Shown: positions 1 through 8,377 of the stretch, one piece after another
How positions within the stretch are numbered: position 1 is the first letter of the stretch
How the letters are laid out: the number at the start of each line of letters is the position of its first letter
Virus record (IMG/VR): IMGVR_UViG_3300017963_006601
Span: 1-33,869 of that record
Strand: one strand, 5' to 3'
Source: a virus
Length of the DNA stretch: 33,869 nt
Notes under the pieces: generated by a model
Told to the model about the DNA's origin: nothing
What the model saw: the letters and a program-made list of their open reading frames with translations, nothing else
Database searches by the model: none
Made by a program: the position numbers and the translations under genes

Positions 1-27
1 GCTCAGAAAGATGTTGGAGATAGATGA
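1..27 (+). CDS. 3' end of an upstream gene (partial)
   Basis: Frame 1 is open from the window edge and ends in TGA at 25-27, giving the tail AQKDVGDR. The stop overlaps the ATG of the next gene as ATGA, the coupling arrangement seen at several other junctions in this window. Only eight codons are visible, so identity is unknown and the call rests on the overlap alone. Confidence 0.35.
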   Translation, partial: AQKDVGDR

Positions 28-593
28 ATGCAAAGATATCTAGTGGAAATAGCAAGTTGGGTAAAATCCCTAACGTATCGCTTCGTCCTGTAGCTGATTG
101 TACCAACTGTTCGGCCTGTAAGAAGTTATGTTATGCGCTTAAGGCCTGGAGAATGTACGAAAATGTTCGTACAGCCTGGAAAACTAATAGCCAAATGGCC
201 AGAGGTCCCAGAAGAGCCAAATGGTTTCGCAGCATTAACACCTACATCGCTAGACGTAAGCCATCCTACTTTAGATGGCATGTTGCTGGAGACATTCTAG
301 ATCAAGATTACTATGAAAGAATGAAGACGATAGCAAAGAGTCATCCAGATACAAAATTTCTTTGCTTTACGAAACGGTTTGATCTATCCTATTCAGGAAA
401 GCCAAAAAACCTGGCCATAGTTTTCAGCATGTATCCCGGAATGAAAGCTCCTCGTAAAAAGATGCGGCGAGCATGGATGCAAGATGGAACAGAACATCGT
501 ATTCCAAAGAATGCTATAGAGTGTTCTGGGCACTGCGATACTTGTAATGCATGCTGGGATTTGCCCAGTGATGTCTACTTTCATAAACACTAG
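24..593 (+). CDS. GP88-family phage protein, Cys-rich
   Basis: This 189-residue protein resembles the phage 'gene product 88' family, whose biochemical role is not established. It has an N-terminal cysteine cluster (C26, C29, C32, C36, in CTNCSACKKLCYA), the aromatic/His motif FRWHVAGD at 83-90, and a C-terminal cluster (C167, C171, C174, C177). The two Cys clusters suggest bound metal, zinc or Fe-S, which is inference. The ATG at 24 follows a TTGGAGA Shine-Dalgarno site and overlaps an upstream stop codon. It opens the nucleic-acid metabolism run. The family assignment is from motif memory and is fairly secure; the function is unknown. Confidence 0.7.
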   Translation: MNAKISSGNSKLGKIPNVSLRPVADCTNCSACKKLCYALKAWRMYENVRTAWKTNSQMARGPRRAKWFRSINTYIARRKPSYFRWHVAGDILDQDYYERMKTIAKSHPDTKFLCFTKRFDLSYSGKPKNLAIVFSMYPGMKAPRKKMRRAWMQDGTEHRIPKNAIECSGHCDTCNACWDLPSDVYFHKH

Positions 594-603
594 GGAGGTG
601 AAT

Positions 604-924
604 ATGTCCTGTCTTTATGACTGTTTTTTAAAGCCAGCAAAGTGGCATGATAACGTCCTGTCAATTGAAGATTCCAACTGGAACGTACATCACAATTATT
701 TTGATTGCACAAATGTGTCCAAGGAAAACTCAGCGGTTGTTCATGTTGACACAAAGAACGATAACAAATATGTTAGACCCCTGGTTGTGCTTAATGCCAA
801 GGGTCAAATGATTGCTGACCTATGTGGTATGGCCGTAATCCCGCGCAAAGAATATGAAGAATTAACTCGACCCAAATCATTATTGGAAAAGGTTTACGCG
901 TTACTGACGCACAAATTATGGTGA
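604..924 (+). CDS. Hypothetical protein
   Basis: This 106-residue protein is not one I recognise. The ATG at 604 is chosen over an in-frame ATG at 547 because it directly follows a strong GGGAGGTG ribosome site (593-600) and avoids overlapping the GP88-like gene. The sequence is mixed and soluble-looking, with a short hydrophobic stretch around residues 58-78 (VRPLVVLNAKG, then DLCGMAVIP) and no signal peptide or clear motif. Its last bases lie beside the start of the next gene, consistent with one operon. Confidence 0.6.
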   Translation: MSCLYDCFLKPAKWHDNVLSIEDSNWNVHHNYFDCTNVSKENSAVVHVDTKNDNKYVRPLVVLNAKGQMIADLCGMAVIPRKEYEELTRPKSLLEKVYALLTHKLW

Positions 925-929
925 TAATT

Positions 930-1214
930 ATGCATTTACGAAAACTAAAAGAAGTAACACAGTCTATTGAATACACCGAGGATATCGTCTGTAACAAATG
1001 TGGTAATTCTCTTAGACGAGAAGAGGCTGGAGATCCACCTATCTTCTGTGGTCTTACAGAATGTTATGTGGAGGGAGAATATTATTCCCCTGTCTTGCCA
1101 GATGGTGTATCCTATAAATTCGATCTATGTGAGAAGTGCGTCATGGAACTGATCAACTCATTTCAGGTGCCAGCAGAAAAGACAGACTGGAAAGACTGGC
1201 TGGCGGAAAAATAA
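930..1214 (+). CDS. Small zinc-ribbon-like protein
   Basis: A 94-residue protein with paired cysteines: CNKC at 21-24, C40 and C45, and CEKC at 67-70, a pattern that usually binds zinc. A GGTGA ribosome site at 920-924 is well placed for the ATG at 930; an in-frame ATG at 918, overlapping the previous stop, is the alternative and would add four residues. The middle is rich in aromatic and acidic residues. Similar small double-CxxC proteins occur in many phages without a known role. It lies between two unknown small genes in the + strand operon. Confidence 0.6.
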   Translation: MHLRKLKEVTQSIEYTEDIVCNKCGNSLRREEAGDPPIFCGLTECYVEGEYYSPVLPDGVSYKFDLCEKCVMELINSFQVPAEKTDWKDWLAEK

Positions 1215-1223
1215 GGAGAAATA

Positions 1224-1427
1224 ATGTTACACGCCCTACTATTCGCTATGACAATTATTCTTCAACCCCCGATTATTCTAGACAATGACAGTAACGATCC
1301 CTCCTGCTGGGAGGGGAACTGCCGTTTTGGCATTGTCGATGGAGAAGTTTACGAAGTATGTCAGGCATACTGCAATCCCGCAGCTATCAATGATGGCGGC
1401 TGGAAGAAACATGCTCCAAGGAAGTAG
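1224..1427 (+). CDS. Small probable exported Cys-rich protein
   Basis: A 67-residue protein starting just after an AAGGAGAAATA ribosome site. The first ~19 residues are hydrophobic (MLHALLFAMTIILQPPII) and could be a signal peptide or membrane anchor, although they lack an early positive charge. The remainder carries four cysteines (C28, C33, C46, C50) suited to two disulfides in the periplasm. No family is recognised. It is followed after two bases by another membrane protein gene. Confidence 0.55.
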   Translation: MLHALLFAMTIILQPPIILDNDSNDPSCWEGNCRFGIVDGEVYEVCQAYCNPAAINDGGWKKHAPRK

Positions 1428-1429
1428 CC

Positions 1430-1636
1430 ATGATTAGCGCATGGTGGCTTCTACTCGCACTACCATTATTTTGGTATACATTTAAATTCGGTTTTTACCT
1501 TGGCGAATTTCATTATTCAAAAACCAAGGCAATGGATTTCTATCGTAAGCTGCGCCAATTACTTATCTGCAATCAAATAACACTGGCTCGCAAGCTGCTC
1601 GATACAGTAATCACAGATAAGCCGCAAACATCGTGA
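1430..1636 (+). CDS. Small single-pass membrane protein
   Basis: A 68-residue protein with one clear hydrophobic segment at about residues 3-25 (from SAWWLLLALPLFWYTF), then a basic amphipathic tail. AAGGAAGTAGCC upstream is a good ribosome site. Its TGA stop overlaps the GTG start of the polymerase gene as GTGA, so the two are probably translationally coupled. Function unknown. The link to the polymerase gene is positional only. Confidence 0.55.
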   Translation: MISAWWLLLALPLFWYTFKFGFYLGEFHYSKTKAMDFYRKLRQLLICNQITLARKLLDTVITDKPQTS

Positions 1637-4284
1637 CAGACCTAGAACTCTATTTTAGATTTCGATGTGAAAAAGGACTCAAGGAGAGGGGTCTGTCTGA
1701 TAAGCCAGAATATAAAGAGAGGTTAAAGCATGAAATCGATGTTATATCTAAGATGGGATTTGCTGGTTACTTTCTTATTGTCTCAGATATCGTCCGTTGG
1801 GCGATCAGCAATGGAATACCTGTTGGGCCTGGTCGTGGATCGGCTGCGGGTTCTCTTGTATCGTATGTGCTCGAAATTACCCACCTCGATCCCATTAGAT
1901 ATGGACTCATTTTTGAGAGGTTTCTCAATCCAGAACGCGTCAGCATGCCAGACATCGATCTAGACTTTTGCGAAGAACGACGCGGCGAAGTATTTAATTA
2001 TGTCATAGACAAATACGGCCATGACAGCGTGGCGCATATAGGTACTTATGGCACCATGAAGGCGCGCGCATCCATCCGTGATGTAGCGCGCACTCTTGGT
2101 TTTCCATACGACCTTGGAGACAAGCTAGCTAACCTAGTCCTGCCACCCATTGAGGGTAAAGCTCAGCCACTAGCAACCTGCTATGATAAGGTTGCTGCAC
2201 TGAAGAATATTCGTAACGGCGAGAATACCGACGAAAAACTTGTCCTTAAATGGGCCGAGAAACTTGAAGACCGAATCAGGAGCTTCGGCACTCATGCATC
2301 TGGAGTCGTAATCTCAGAGGGGCCCATTACACAGTCTATTCCACTCTACAATTCTACAGATAATGTTCCGGCCACGCAGTTCGAAATGTATACCGTGGAA
2401 GATGTTGGCCTCATTAAGTTTGATTTTTTAGGGCTAAGCGCACTGACCACTGTTCGGCGTTGTGTTCATTATATTGAACGTTATCATGGGATAAAGGTTA
2501 ATATATTGAACATTCCGGTGGATGACGAGGAGACCTATAAGAACCTCAGGGCCGGCAACGTTGAAGGTGTATTCCAGCTAGAAGGCTCAAGTGGCATCAG
2601 GGACTTGCTGGTTCAAATCCGCCCGACTAAGCTGGATGACCTGGCTGTTCTCGTTGCTATCTATAGGCCGGGTCCACTTGGCAGCGATATGCTCCAACAC
2701 TACTTGAGGGTGCGCGCTGGCGAAACCACCCCTACATTTGCCCACCAAGATCTTGAACCAATCCTGGGTCCCACTGACGGCATGTTAATTTTCCAAGAGC
2801 AAGTACTTGAGATCTGTAAACAATTGGCTGGCTACACAATGGGAGAAGCCGACCTGATGCGGCGTGCCGTCGGCAAGAAAAAAGAAAAAGAAATGGCTGC
2901 CCAGGAAGGCAAGTTCAAGAAAGGAATGACAAACAATGGATATGACATCGCTACAGCTGAAACTTTATGGAATGACATCAAAGCTTTTGCCTCTTATGGA
3001 TTTAATCGGGCCCATGCTGCCTGTTATGCATACATTGGCTATCAGATGGCTTGGCTAAAAACTCACTATCCACGTGAGTTTATGTGTGCCTGCCTAATGA
3101 CAGATGCGGGCAACGAAGACAAAATCATCCGATATATCGCACACTGCAAAACTATGGGAATCGATGTTTTGCCTCCATGCATTAACCGTTCACATGAAAA
3201 CTTCGTACTAGCAGAAGACACCAAAGATATTTTATTTGGGCTAGGGTCCATAAAGAACCTGGGCAAACCAGTATTTGATATTGTGGACGAACGAAAAAAG
3301 AATGGACCATATAAAGATATTCTCGATTTAATAAATCGTTCCGGAGATTACAAGATAAATAGCCGACAACTAGAGTCCTTGGTGTTGGCAGGAGCATTCG
3401 ACAATACTCCATATAATAGACATCAGTGCATGAGGGCCATTGAAGATTATTATCTCTATAAAAAACAGTTAGATAGCTACAATAATAAAATGGAAACTTA
3501 CCGCAAATATATACAGCGGTATGAAGAGAGACAAAAAGAATGGGATTATTGGGACGGGCTGACAAAAGAAGAAGCAAAAGAATTACGGAAACAGGGGCGG
3601 AAAAGGCCTGGTAATTTAAAAATTCCTAAGCCGCCAGAAAAACCATTGCAGCCAAAGTTTTCTGCTCTGTCAGATTTTACCACCCTCGAAAAGCTAGATA
3701 AAGAGAAAGAATTATTGGGCTTTTATATTTCTGGGCATCCACTTGATTTTGTTCAATCGGCCAAATGTATTTCAATTGATCATCTCAAAGAGCATGGAAT
3801 CAGCGATAGAACCTATACGATTCTAGCTGTTCCTGCTATCATGAAAGAGATCACTACCAAGCACACCAAGAAAAGAATGTCTTATGTGGTGCTCGAAGAT
3901 AAAACTGGTACAATACAGGTAGTGGTTTTACCCAAGCCCTTTGCAGAATATGGCAGACACATCGCAGTTGGTCAGCCAGCATTGTATACGGGAAAGCTAG
4001 AAGTTACTGAGGGCGATGAAAAAAGAATTTTCAAAGTCCTTATTAATGCAATAGAACCTGTTACAATGAGCGAGCCCGAGGTTAAGGAGATTAATGTGGT
4101 AGTACCTCTCGAGATAGCCCAAGACACTGCTAAGTATCTAGCTGACAACAATGGATCTCAAACAACCGCTAATTTTCGTATTTGCCACGGAGGAAATACA
4201 TGGGATTTCGGGCCGATAGGATCTCGTATTCCTGTGCAAGCCATACGAAATAGATTAGGAGAAAAATATGTTCGAGATATTTGA
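1633..4284 (+). CDS. dnaE: DNA polymerase III alpha subunit (DnaE type) lacking the PHP domain
   Basis: A C-family replicative DNA polymerase of 883 residues, against about 1160 for bacterial DnaE. The sequence starts where the family's palm begins, so the N-terminal PHP domain is absent. Diagnostic palm motifs are present: GPGRGSAAGS at 65-74, PDIDLDF at 106-112 (D107 and D109 match catalytic Asps), and KFDFLGL at 262-268 with D264 as third catalytic Asp. The fingers (YGFNRAHAA), the LLGFYISGHPLD segment and a C-terminal OB-fold region follow. A long charged Lys/Glu/Pro-rich linker lies around residues 610-690. The start is GTG overlapping the previous stop as GTGA. No intein is seen. It probably copies the phage genome; proofreading must come from elsewhere. 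Confidence 0.95.
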   Translation: MTDLELYFRFRCEKGLKERGLSDKPEYKERLKHEIDVISKMGFAGYFLIVSDIVRWAISNGIPVGPGRGSAAGSLVSYVLEITHLDPIRYGLIFERFLNPERVSMPDIDLDFCEERRGEVFNYVIDKYGHDSVAHIGTYGTMKARASIRDVARTLGFPYDLGDKLANLVLPPIEGKAQPLATCYDKVAALKNIRNGENTDEKLVLKWAEKLEDRIRSFGTHASGVVISEGPITQSIPLYNSTDNVPATQFEMYTVEDVGLIKFDFLGLSALTTVRRCVHYIERYHGIKVNILNIPVDDEETYKNLRAGNVEGVFQLEGSSGIRDLLVQIRPTKLDDLAVLVAIYRPGPLGSDMLQHYLRVRAGETTPTFAHQDLEPILGPTDGMLIFQEQVLEICKQLAGYTMGEADLMRRAVGKKKEKEMAAQEGKFKKGMTNNGYDIATAETLWNDIKAFASYGFNRAHAACYAYIGYQMAWLKTHYPREFMCACLMTDAGNEDKIIRYIAHCKTMGIDVLPPCINRSHENFVLAEDTKDILFGLGSIKNLGKPVFDIVDERKKNGPYKDILDLINRSGDYKINSRQLESLVLAGAFDNTPYNRHQCMRAIEDYYLYKKQLDSYNNKMETYRKYIQRYEERQKEWDYWDGLTKEEAKELRKQGRKRPGNLKIPKPPEKPLQPKFSALSDFTTLEKLDKEKELLGFYISGHPLDFVQSAKCISIDHLKEHGISDRTYTILAVPAIMKEITTKHTKKRMSYVVLEDKTGTIQVVVLPKPFAEYGRHIAVGQPALYTGKLEVTEGDEKRIFKVLINAIEPVTMSEPEVKEINVVVPLEIAQDTAKYLADNNGSQTTANFRICHGGNTWDFGPIGSRIPVQAIRNRLGEKYVRDI

Positions 4285-4426
4285 AATTCTGTTCTATCTA
4301 GGTGCCAGCGCTTTGGTATGGGGCAAAATTGGGTCAATGATTTTAGGCCTGGGTATTATTGGCTATGGTTGCTATCGATTTAACCGTATGCTCAGACGTG
4401 CCAGGCTGTTGAGGAGCTATGCATAA
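4268..4426 (+). CDS. Small membrane protein
   Basis: A 52-residue ORF starting inside the last codons of the polymerase gene and ending in TAATG, which overlaps the next start. An AGGAG site at 4257-4261 is well spaced from its ATG. The sequence begins MFEIFEILFYLGASALVWGK and has one long hydrophobic stretch or two short ones (about 5-37), followed by a strongly basic tail (RMLRRARLLR), suggesting a cytoplasmic C-terminus. Function unknown. The ribosome site plus overlaps on both sides support it as a real gene. Confidence 0.6.
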   Translation: MFEIFEILFYLGASALVWGKIGSMILGLGIIGYGCYRFNRMLRRARLLRSYA

Positions 4427-5619
4427 TGTCAGTAAAATTTTGGAACGATGACGAAATAGCATTACTGGAGGCACTGAGACCAGTATGCAATACCCGCGAA
4501 ATTCAACGGGTATTAAAATCTCTGGAATTTGATCGCACCATGGAGGCTATTTCCAAAAAGGCTAGGACCCTGGGAGTGTCCTTTAAAGATTTTGGCCTCC
4601 CAAGTACGGCTGGGCTAAGCGAAGAAGCCATTGATATGATCAATGTGATGCTTCAGGACCGGGAAGAACAGCTCTCTGCTGTTAATCCACCCATAGCCGT
4701 TTCGTCCGCACAAAAAGCCCAGAACACTATGAAAAGCCGCAACATCGCGGCCGATCTCTTGAACGATCTTCAGGAGATCAGGGCACAGGTCCCACGGACG
4801 TCTTCTGTGTCCACCAGGCGTGCATCTGGCGACAAAGAATCCCTGGTTGTTGTTATGTCCGACAATCATTTTGGTCGCACTTTTGAAGATGAAGATGGAA
4901 CTGTATTATATAATATGCAGATTGCACGTGAGCGCGTCATTAGTACCCCTGAGAAGATTGCAGATGCGCTATCCCGTGAAAAAAGGAAACAAATTGATGA
5001 GGTTGTATTGTGTCTAATCGGCGATCATATCGACGGCGAAGGCGTTTTTCCCGCCCAGGAAATGAGCCTTGAGACACATATTGTTGAGCAGGTCAAACAA
5101 TGCGTTCGAGCTTTCTGGGAATGTATTCAGAAGCTTCGCTCCATGTTTCCAATGGTGCGTGTCATCACAACACGCGGTAATCATGGACGCGGCGGAATAT
5201 CTCCAGAATCCAATTGGGATAACATTGTATATCAAGAGCTCGAGCTACTTATTGATATAACAGCAGATCCAAACCTTACTATTAAAAATAAATACGGCGC
5301 ATATAATACGCTGGATGTTAAGGGATGGAGAGGAATGCTTAGACACAAGGCTCCAGTTCAGGCCGATACAGCATCAGCGCTAGCTAAGTATGCTGGATGG
5401 CATGGAATCCATGAATGGGATTTCTTTTGCTATGGTCATTGGCATCACTGGGGCATTATGACATGGAACAGCAAGCCTATCTTTCGTAATGGTACGATCA
5501 TGGGCGCAGATGATTATGCTGAATCACTGGCTGTCAAAGATGAACCAGTTCAACTATGCTTCTGCGTAAGTGAGAAACAAATACCAACCAATATTATGCC
5601 AATACGCTATCAGGAGTAA
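4426..5619 (+). CDS. Calcineurin-like metallophosphoesterase with N-terminal HTH/Myb-like domain
   Basis: A 397-residue two-domain protein. Residues about 4-52 (FWNDDEIALLEAL through ISKKARTLGV) look like a SANT/Myb-like DNA-binding helix bundle. Residues 138-395 carry the metallophosphoesterase metal-site series: SDNH 145-148, GDHIDG 199-204, GNHG 251-254, H307 and GHWHH 337-341. This family includes nucleases such as SbcD and Mre11 as well as phosphatases. With a DNA-binding domain and an overlap (TAATG) to the polymerase-linked small gene, a DNA nuclease role is a reasonable inference. The substrate cannot be told from sequence; a nucleotide phosphatase is the alternative. Confidence 0.85.
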   Translation: MSVKFWNDDEIALLEALRPVCNTREIQRVLKSLEFDRTMEAISKKARTLGVSFKDFGLPSTAGLSEEAIDMINVMLQDREEQLSAVNPPIAVSSAQKAQNTMKSRNIAADLLNDLQEIRAQVPRTSSVSTRRASGDKESLVVVMSDNHFGRTFEDEDGTVLYNMQIARERVISTPEKIADALSREKRKQIDEVVLCLIGDHIDGEGVFPAQEMSLETHIVEQVKQCVRAFWECIQKLRSMFPMVRVITTRGNHGRGGISPESNWDNIVYQELELLIDITADPNLTIKNKYGAYNTLDVKGWRGMLRHKAPVQADTASALAKYAGWHGIHEWDFFCYGHWHHWGIMTWNSKPIFRNGTIMGADDYAESLAVKDEPVQLCFCVSEKQIPTNIMPIRYQE

Positions 5620-5622
5620 CAC

Positions 5623-6213
5623 ATGTCTTGGATGAATGATTTTCTGTGGCTTGATGCCTTAGCGAAAAGCTATGATCCCTCGATTGAATTACACACCAAA
5701 GACAATTGGTTTCAATACGCTATTGCGTGGATCTTATTTCTAATTACCTTTGGTCGATTCAAGCGCCAAGATTATTTAACGCGCTTTGCAACAACCGTTG
5801 GCAATCATCATTACTATCCTAAAGAGTACACCAAATGGCAGGTGGAGCGCATCCTTCCTCATGAAGCTAGACATACCAGACAGTTTCGCTGGTTTGGATT
5901 GATGATACATCCGCTGTTAGGGCTTCCCGTTGCTATGCTGGTATATCTTTTCCTTCCTCTTCCCGTATTCATGGCGTGGGGGCGGTTCTGGATGGAACTA
6001 GATGCAGACAGGGCAAGTTATCGTCACCGGTTAAGAGAAATGGGCTATGCGACAGGTACCATCCTTCAACTAGCCGCCAGAAAATCAGAAGTGGTTTCAG
6101 GCCCCTCGTATTTCTGGGCTGTCCCAGAGGCATGGGCGCGACATATTTACATAGATATGGCAAAGGAAGTCATAGATGAATACGAAGACGAAATCTCCGC
6201 GCCAACGGCCTAG
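5623..6213 (+). CDS. Membrane-associated zinc metallopeptidase-like protein
   Basis: This 196-residue protein carries HEARH (80-84), an HExxH-type zinc site, and a downstream ELDADR motif (125-130) resembling the acidic third-ligand region of gluzincin-like peptidases. Two hydrophobic segments (about 31-44 and 94-120) flank the HEARH region and suggest an integral membrane protein with a cytoplasmic or membrane-facing active site. An AGGAG site precedes the ATG by 7 bases. The 3' end overlaps the dCMP deaminase gene by 38 bases. Substrate unknown: it could process a phage or host envelope protein. The metallopeptidase call is motif-based and not tested. Confidence 0.6.
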   Translation: MSWMNDFLWLDALAKSYDPSIELHTKDNWFQYAIAWILFLITFGRFKRQDYLTRFATTVGNHHYYPKEYTKWQVERILPHEARHTRQFRWFGLMIHPLLGLPVAMLVYLFLPLPVFMAWGRFWMELDADRASYRHRLREMGYATGTILQLAARKSEVVSGPSYFWAVPEAWARHIYIDMAKEVIDEYEDEISAPTA

Positions 6214-6757
6214 CTGGGACGAATTCTGGATGAAGTATTGTGACCTCGCATCAGAGCGAGGCACATGCGACCGCCGGTATGTCGGTGCTGTCCTTGTTAA
6301 AGACAACCAGGTACTAGCCACCGGATATAATGGCTCCATCCCAGGCGAGCCCCATTGCGACGATCCAGAAATTTTCTATCAGTGCCAACGATGTGGTGAC
6401 AAAACAACCATCCCTACTCATCGAGCTGATGGTCGAGGAACTGTATGCTCGCAATCACTTTGTGGAGGAACCACTATACAACAACATGGCGGGCACGACA
6501 TGGAAAACGGCCACTGCGTACGCACCGTGCATGCAGAAATTAATGTTATTGCTCAAGCTGCTAAGAGGGGTGTGGTAACGGAAGGAGCAACCCTTTATTG
6601 TAATACCAAACCGTGCTGGGGTTGTTTTAAAACCATTCTAACCGCTGGAATCAATCAGATTGTATATAGAGATGAATACGATAACCAAGACAATGACCGC
6701 ACCTCAAGAGTTGCCGCAAAGATCCCTGGATTTATATTTAGGCGACTACCAACATGA
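6176..6757 (+). CDS. dCMP deaminase with extra cysteine-rich insert
   Basis: A cytidine/deoxycytidylate deaminase-fold enzyme of 193 residues that would convert dCMP to dUMP for dTMP synthesis. The catalytic zinc motif is complete: HAE 119-121 (H119 ligand, E121 general acid/base) and PCWGC 146-150. Between the first strand pair and HAE is an insert with C70, C73, C91 and C96, probably a second, structural zinc site. AAGGAAGT precedes the ATG. The gene overlaps the metallopeptidase gene by 38 bases and the next gene by up to 86. Its position with a guanine-nucleotide enzyme fits a nucleotide-supply cluster. Other deaminases of the fold are less likely because of length and context. Confidence 0.9.
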   Translation: MNTKTKSPRQRPSWDEFWMKYCDLASERGTCDRRYVGAVLVKDNQVLATGYNGSIPGEPHCDDPEIFYQCQRCGDKTTIPTHRADGRGTVCSQSLCGGTTIQQHGGHDMENGHCVRTVHAEINVIAQAAKRGVVTEGATLYCNTKPCWGCFKTILTAGINQIVYRDEYDNQDNDRTSRVAAKIPGFIFRRLPT

Positions 6758-7193
6758 GCTGCAAGATATTGACAGTTATCTGTATCTTGAAATAGATAAC
6801 TGGTATTTGCCCATCGAAACCATTTCCCTCACAGTCGTACAGAACGAATTTGCTGGTCAGCTAATGGGCCAGCAGTCTCCTTATATAGCTAGAGCTCTAG
6901 CTAAAGTAGATATGAACAGTTGGGATGATTACATGGGCGTAATCACTGGAGAACAAGAGAGGGGTAAGCCAATTGGTTTTGTTTTAGCCAGGGGAGACGA
7001 ACATCTCTTGTATGCACCAGACGTTTACTGTAATATGACAAAGTACGGAAACGCTTTTAAGATGAGCTCAGACTATATGCTATCCATAATAATTCCCCAA
7101 ATACTTACAACTACCATTCAACCAGTATCTGCGTTCCTAGACCGGATGAAAGACTTAGAAGACCGACTAGATGGAATTGTACGGAGTTTGTAA
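6672..7193 (+). CDS. Hypothetical protein
   Basis: An approximately 173-residue protein that I do not recognise. It overlaps the end of the deaminase gene. The ATG at 6672 is used here, with no strong ribosome site; an ATG at 6693 or a TTG at 6660 are alternatives. The protein appears soluble, with a mixed alpha/beta look, hydrophobic stretches around ISLTVV and SIIIPQIL, and a C-terminal charged helix (MKDLEDRLDGIVRSL) able to form a coiled coil. Its TAA overlaps the next start as TAATG, so it is probably in the same operon. Confidence 0.55.
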   Translation: MNTITKTMTAPQELPQRSLDLYLGDYQHELQDIDSYLYLEIDNWYLPIETISLTVVQNEFAGQLMGQQSPYIARALAKVDMNSWDDYMGVITGEQERGKPIGFVLARGDEHLLYAPDVYCNMTKYGNAFKMSSDYMLSIIIPQILTTTIQPVSAFLDRMKDLEDRLDGIVRSL

Positions 7194-8275
7194 TGCGAAT
7201 ATTAGATCAAGCTGGACTAACATTTGATGATGTTTTACTTGTTCCCGCCAAGGGATATATTAATAGCCGCAATCCTAAGGGTACTGATATTGATGTAAGC
7301 ACTCAGCTCACCCCTAAAACATTTCAACTAAAATATCCTATTGTATCTGCCAATATGGATACCGTTACTGGACAAGAAATGATGTTAGAGATGCACAGGC
7401 TTGGCGGACTGGGAATCGTTCATCGTTTTATGTCCTTTGAGGACCAGGCAGATATACTTAATGACGATAAAAAAGTTATCGCCTGCATCGGCGCCGTAGA
7501 AGCCGAGAGAGAACGCCTAGTGTTCCTTCGCAAACATGCCCGCAATATCGCGGCTGTACTTATTGATACTGCGCATGGTCATTCTCAAATGATGATCGAT
7601 CAGATTCACTGGGTGCGAGAATGCCATTCAGATATTGATATTATTGCTGGCAATGTATGCACGGCAGATGCAGCCCTCGCGTTAATCCGTGCTGGCGCAC
7701 ACTGTGTCAAGGTTGGTGTTGGCCCAGGATCTATGTGCACAACACGTATTCAAACTGGCAATGGTGTGCCTCAACTTACCGCCGTTATGGATGTTAGACG
7801 TGGTATTGAAAAAGTGTACGCTCAACAGCGCGGAAAAGATTGGCGACCAAGAGTAATCGCCGATGGCGGTATCCGTAATAGTGGAGATATTGTTAAGGCT
7901 TTGGCCGCTGGTGCTGATGCGGTAATGATAGGTAGCTTATTTGCGGGTACAGATGAGGCTCCCGGGGAAACAACAACTGAGCCACATGCGGGGCCTCTCG
8001 CTAAAATCCTCAAGAAATATCGCGGGTGCGCGTCTCGAGATTTTCAAGAGGACTGGAAGGGTGAGGTTTACTCTGTGGAGGGAGAATCAGCCTGGATAAC
8101 AGCGCGCGGACCCGTCCATGATATTTTCCAGAGTTTAGTCGAGGGCATCTTATCGGGAATGTCTTATCAGGGGGCAGATACACTCGATGACCTATTCACT
8201 AACTCAGAATTTATCCTTCAGTCTCCTGCCGGTTACACGGAGGCTACCCCGCACGGCCTAAAGACTACTTGCTAA
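7193..8275 (+). CDS. IMP dehydrogenase/GMP reductase family enzyme, CBS-less
   Basis: A 360-residue (beta/alpha)8 purine nucleotide oxidoreductase. Seen: SANMDTV at 52-58, the catalytic loop GPGSMCTTR at 177-185 with nucleophile C182, and the phosphate-binding DGGIRNSGD at 224-232. It has no CBS (Bateman) insert, which most IMP dehydrogenases carry, and its length and short active-site flap (KYRGCAS to EGESAW) are closer to GMP reductase (about 346 residues). The loop after C182 (NGVPQ) is more like IMP dehydrogenase, so the direction of reaction is undecided: IMP to XMP, or GMP to IMP. GGAG precedes the ATG. It fits a nucleotide-pool role next to dCMP deaminase. Confidence 0.88.
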   Translation: MRILDQAGLTFDDVLLVPAKGYINSRNPKGTDIDVSTQLTPKTFQLKYPIVSANMDTVTGQEMMLEMHRLGGLGIVHRFMSFEDQADILNDDKKVIACIGAVEAERERLVFLRKHARNIAAVLIDTAHGHSQMMIDQIHWVRECHSDIDIIAGNVCTADAALALIRAGAHCVKVGVGPGSMCTTRIQTGNGVPQLTAVMDVRRGIEKVYAQQRGKDWRPRVIADGGIRNSGDIVKALAAGADAVMIGSLFAGTDEAPGETTTEPHAGPLAKILKKYRGCASRDFQEDWKGEVYSVEGESAWITARGPVHDIFQSLVEGILSGMSYQGADTLDDLFTNSEFILQSPAGYTEATPHGLKTTC

Positions 8276-8282
8276 TCCTACC

Positions 8283-8350
8283 GCTCCTAGTATACTAATA
8301 GTATGACGCCTCGAGGAGCACGCTGTCATTTTAAGACTCTAGTCGCGTGC
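8283..8350 (+). promoter_or_regulatory. Structured leader with overlapping inverted repeats upstream of phoH-like gene
   Basis: The longest non-coding gap (8276-8386) holds nested symmetry. GCTCCT at 8283-8288 pairs with AGGAGC at 8314-8319. Inside it lie TAGTATACTA (8288-8297, perfect palindrome) and ATACTA-A-TAGTAT (8292-8304). GCACGC at 8318-8323 pairs with GCGTGC at 8345-8350, enclosing the inverted repeat GACT-CT-AGTC (8335-8344). The two outer stems share bases 8318-8319, so they would partly exclude each other. A TATACT at 8291-8296 could also be a -10 box, but no good -35 is visible. No U-tract follows, so a standard terminator is unlikely. Confidence 0.4.
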
Positions 8351-8372
8351 CGTACAACATTTCCATATAGTT

Positions 8373-8377
8373 AGGAG
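8373..8377 (+). promoter_or_regulatory. Shine-Dalgarno site selecting a TTG start
   Basis: AGGAG lies 9 bases before a TTG at 8387, normal spacing. Another in-frame TTG at 8378 directly abuts this site and is too close to be used. This decides the start of the PhoH-like gene. Confidence 0.6.

Noticed and set aside
3182-3577. A 131-codon frame on the - strand
   Set aside because: It lies fully inside the DnaE-type polymerase gene, whose frame is fixed by catalytic motifs.
1633-4284. An intein or frameshift as the reason for the odd polymerase length
   Set aside because: All polymerase blocks run through in one frame without inserted splicing motifs; the shorter length is explained by the missing N-terminal PHP domain.
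7193-8275. Part of a 2-aminoadenine (Z-DNA) or 7-deazaguanine genome-modification pathway
   Set aside because: No PurZ, DatZ or queuosine-type gene was found nearby; a purine oxidoreductase alone does not support it.
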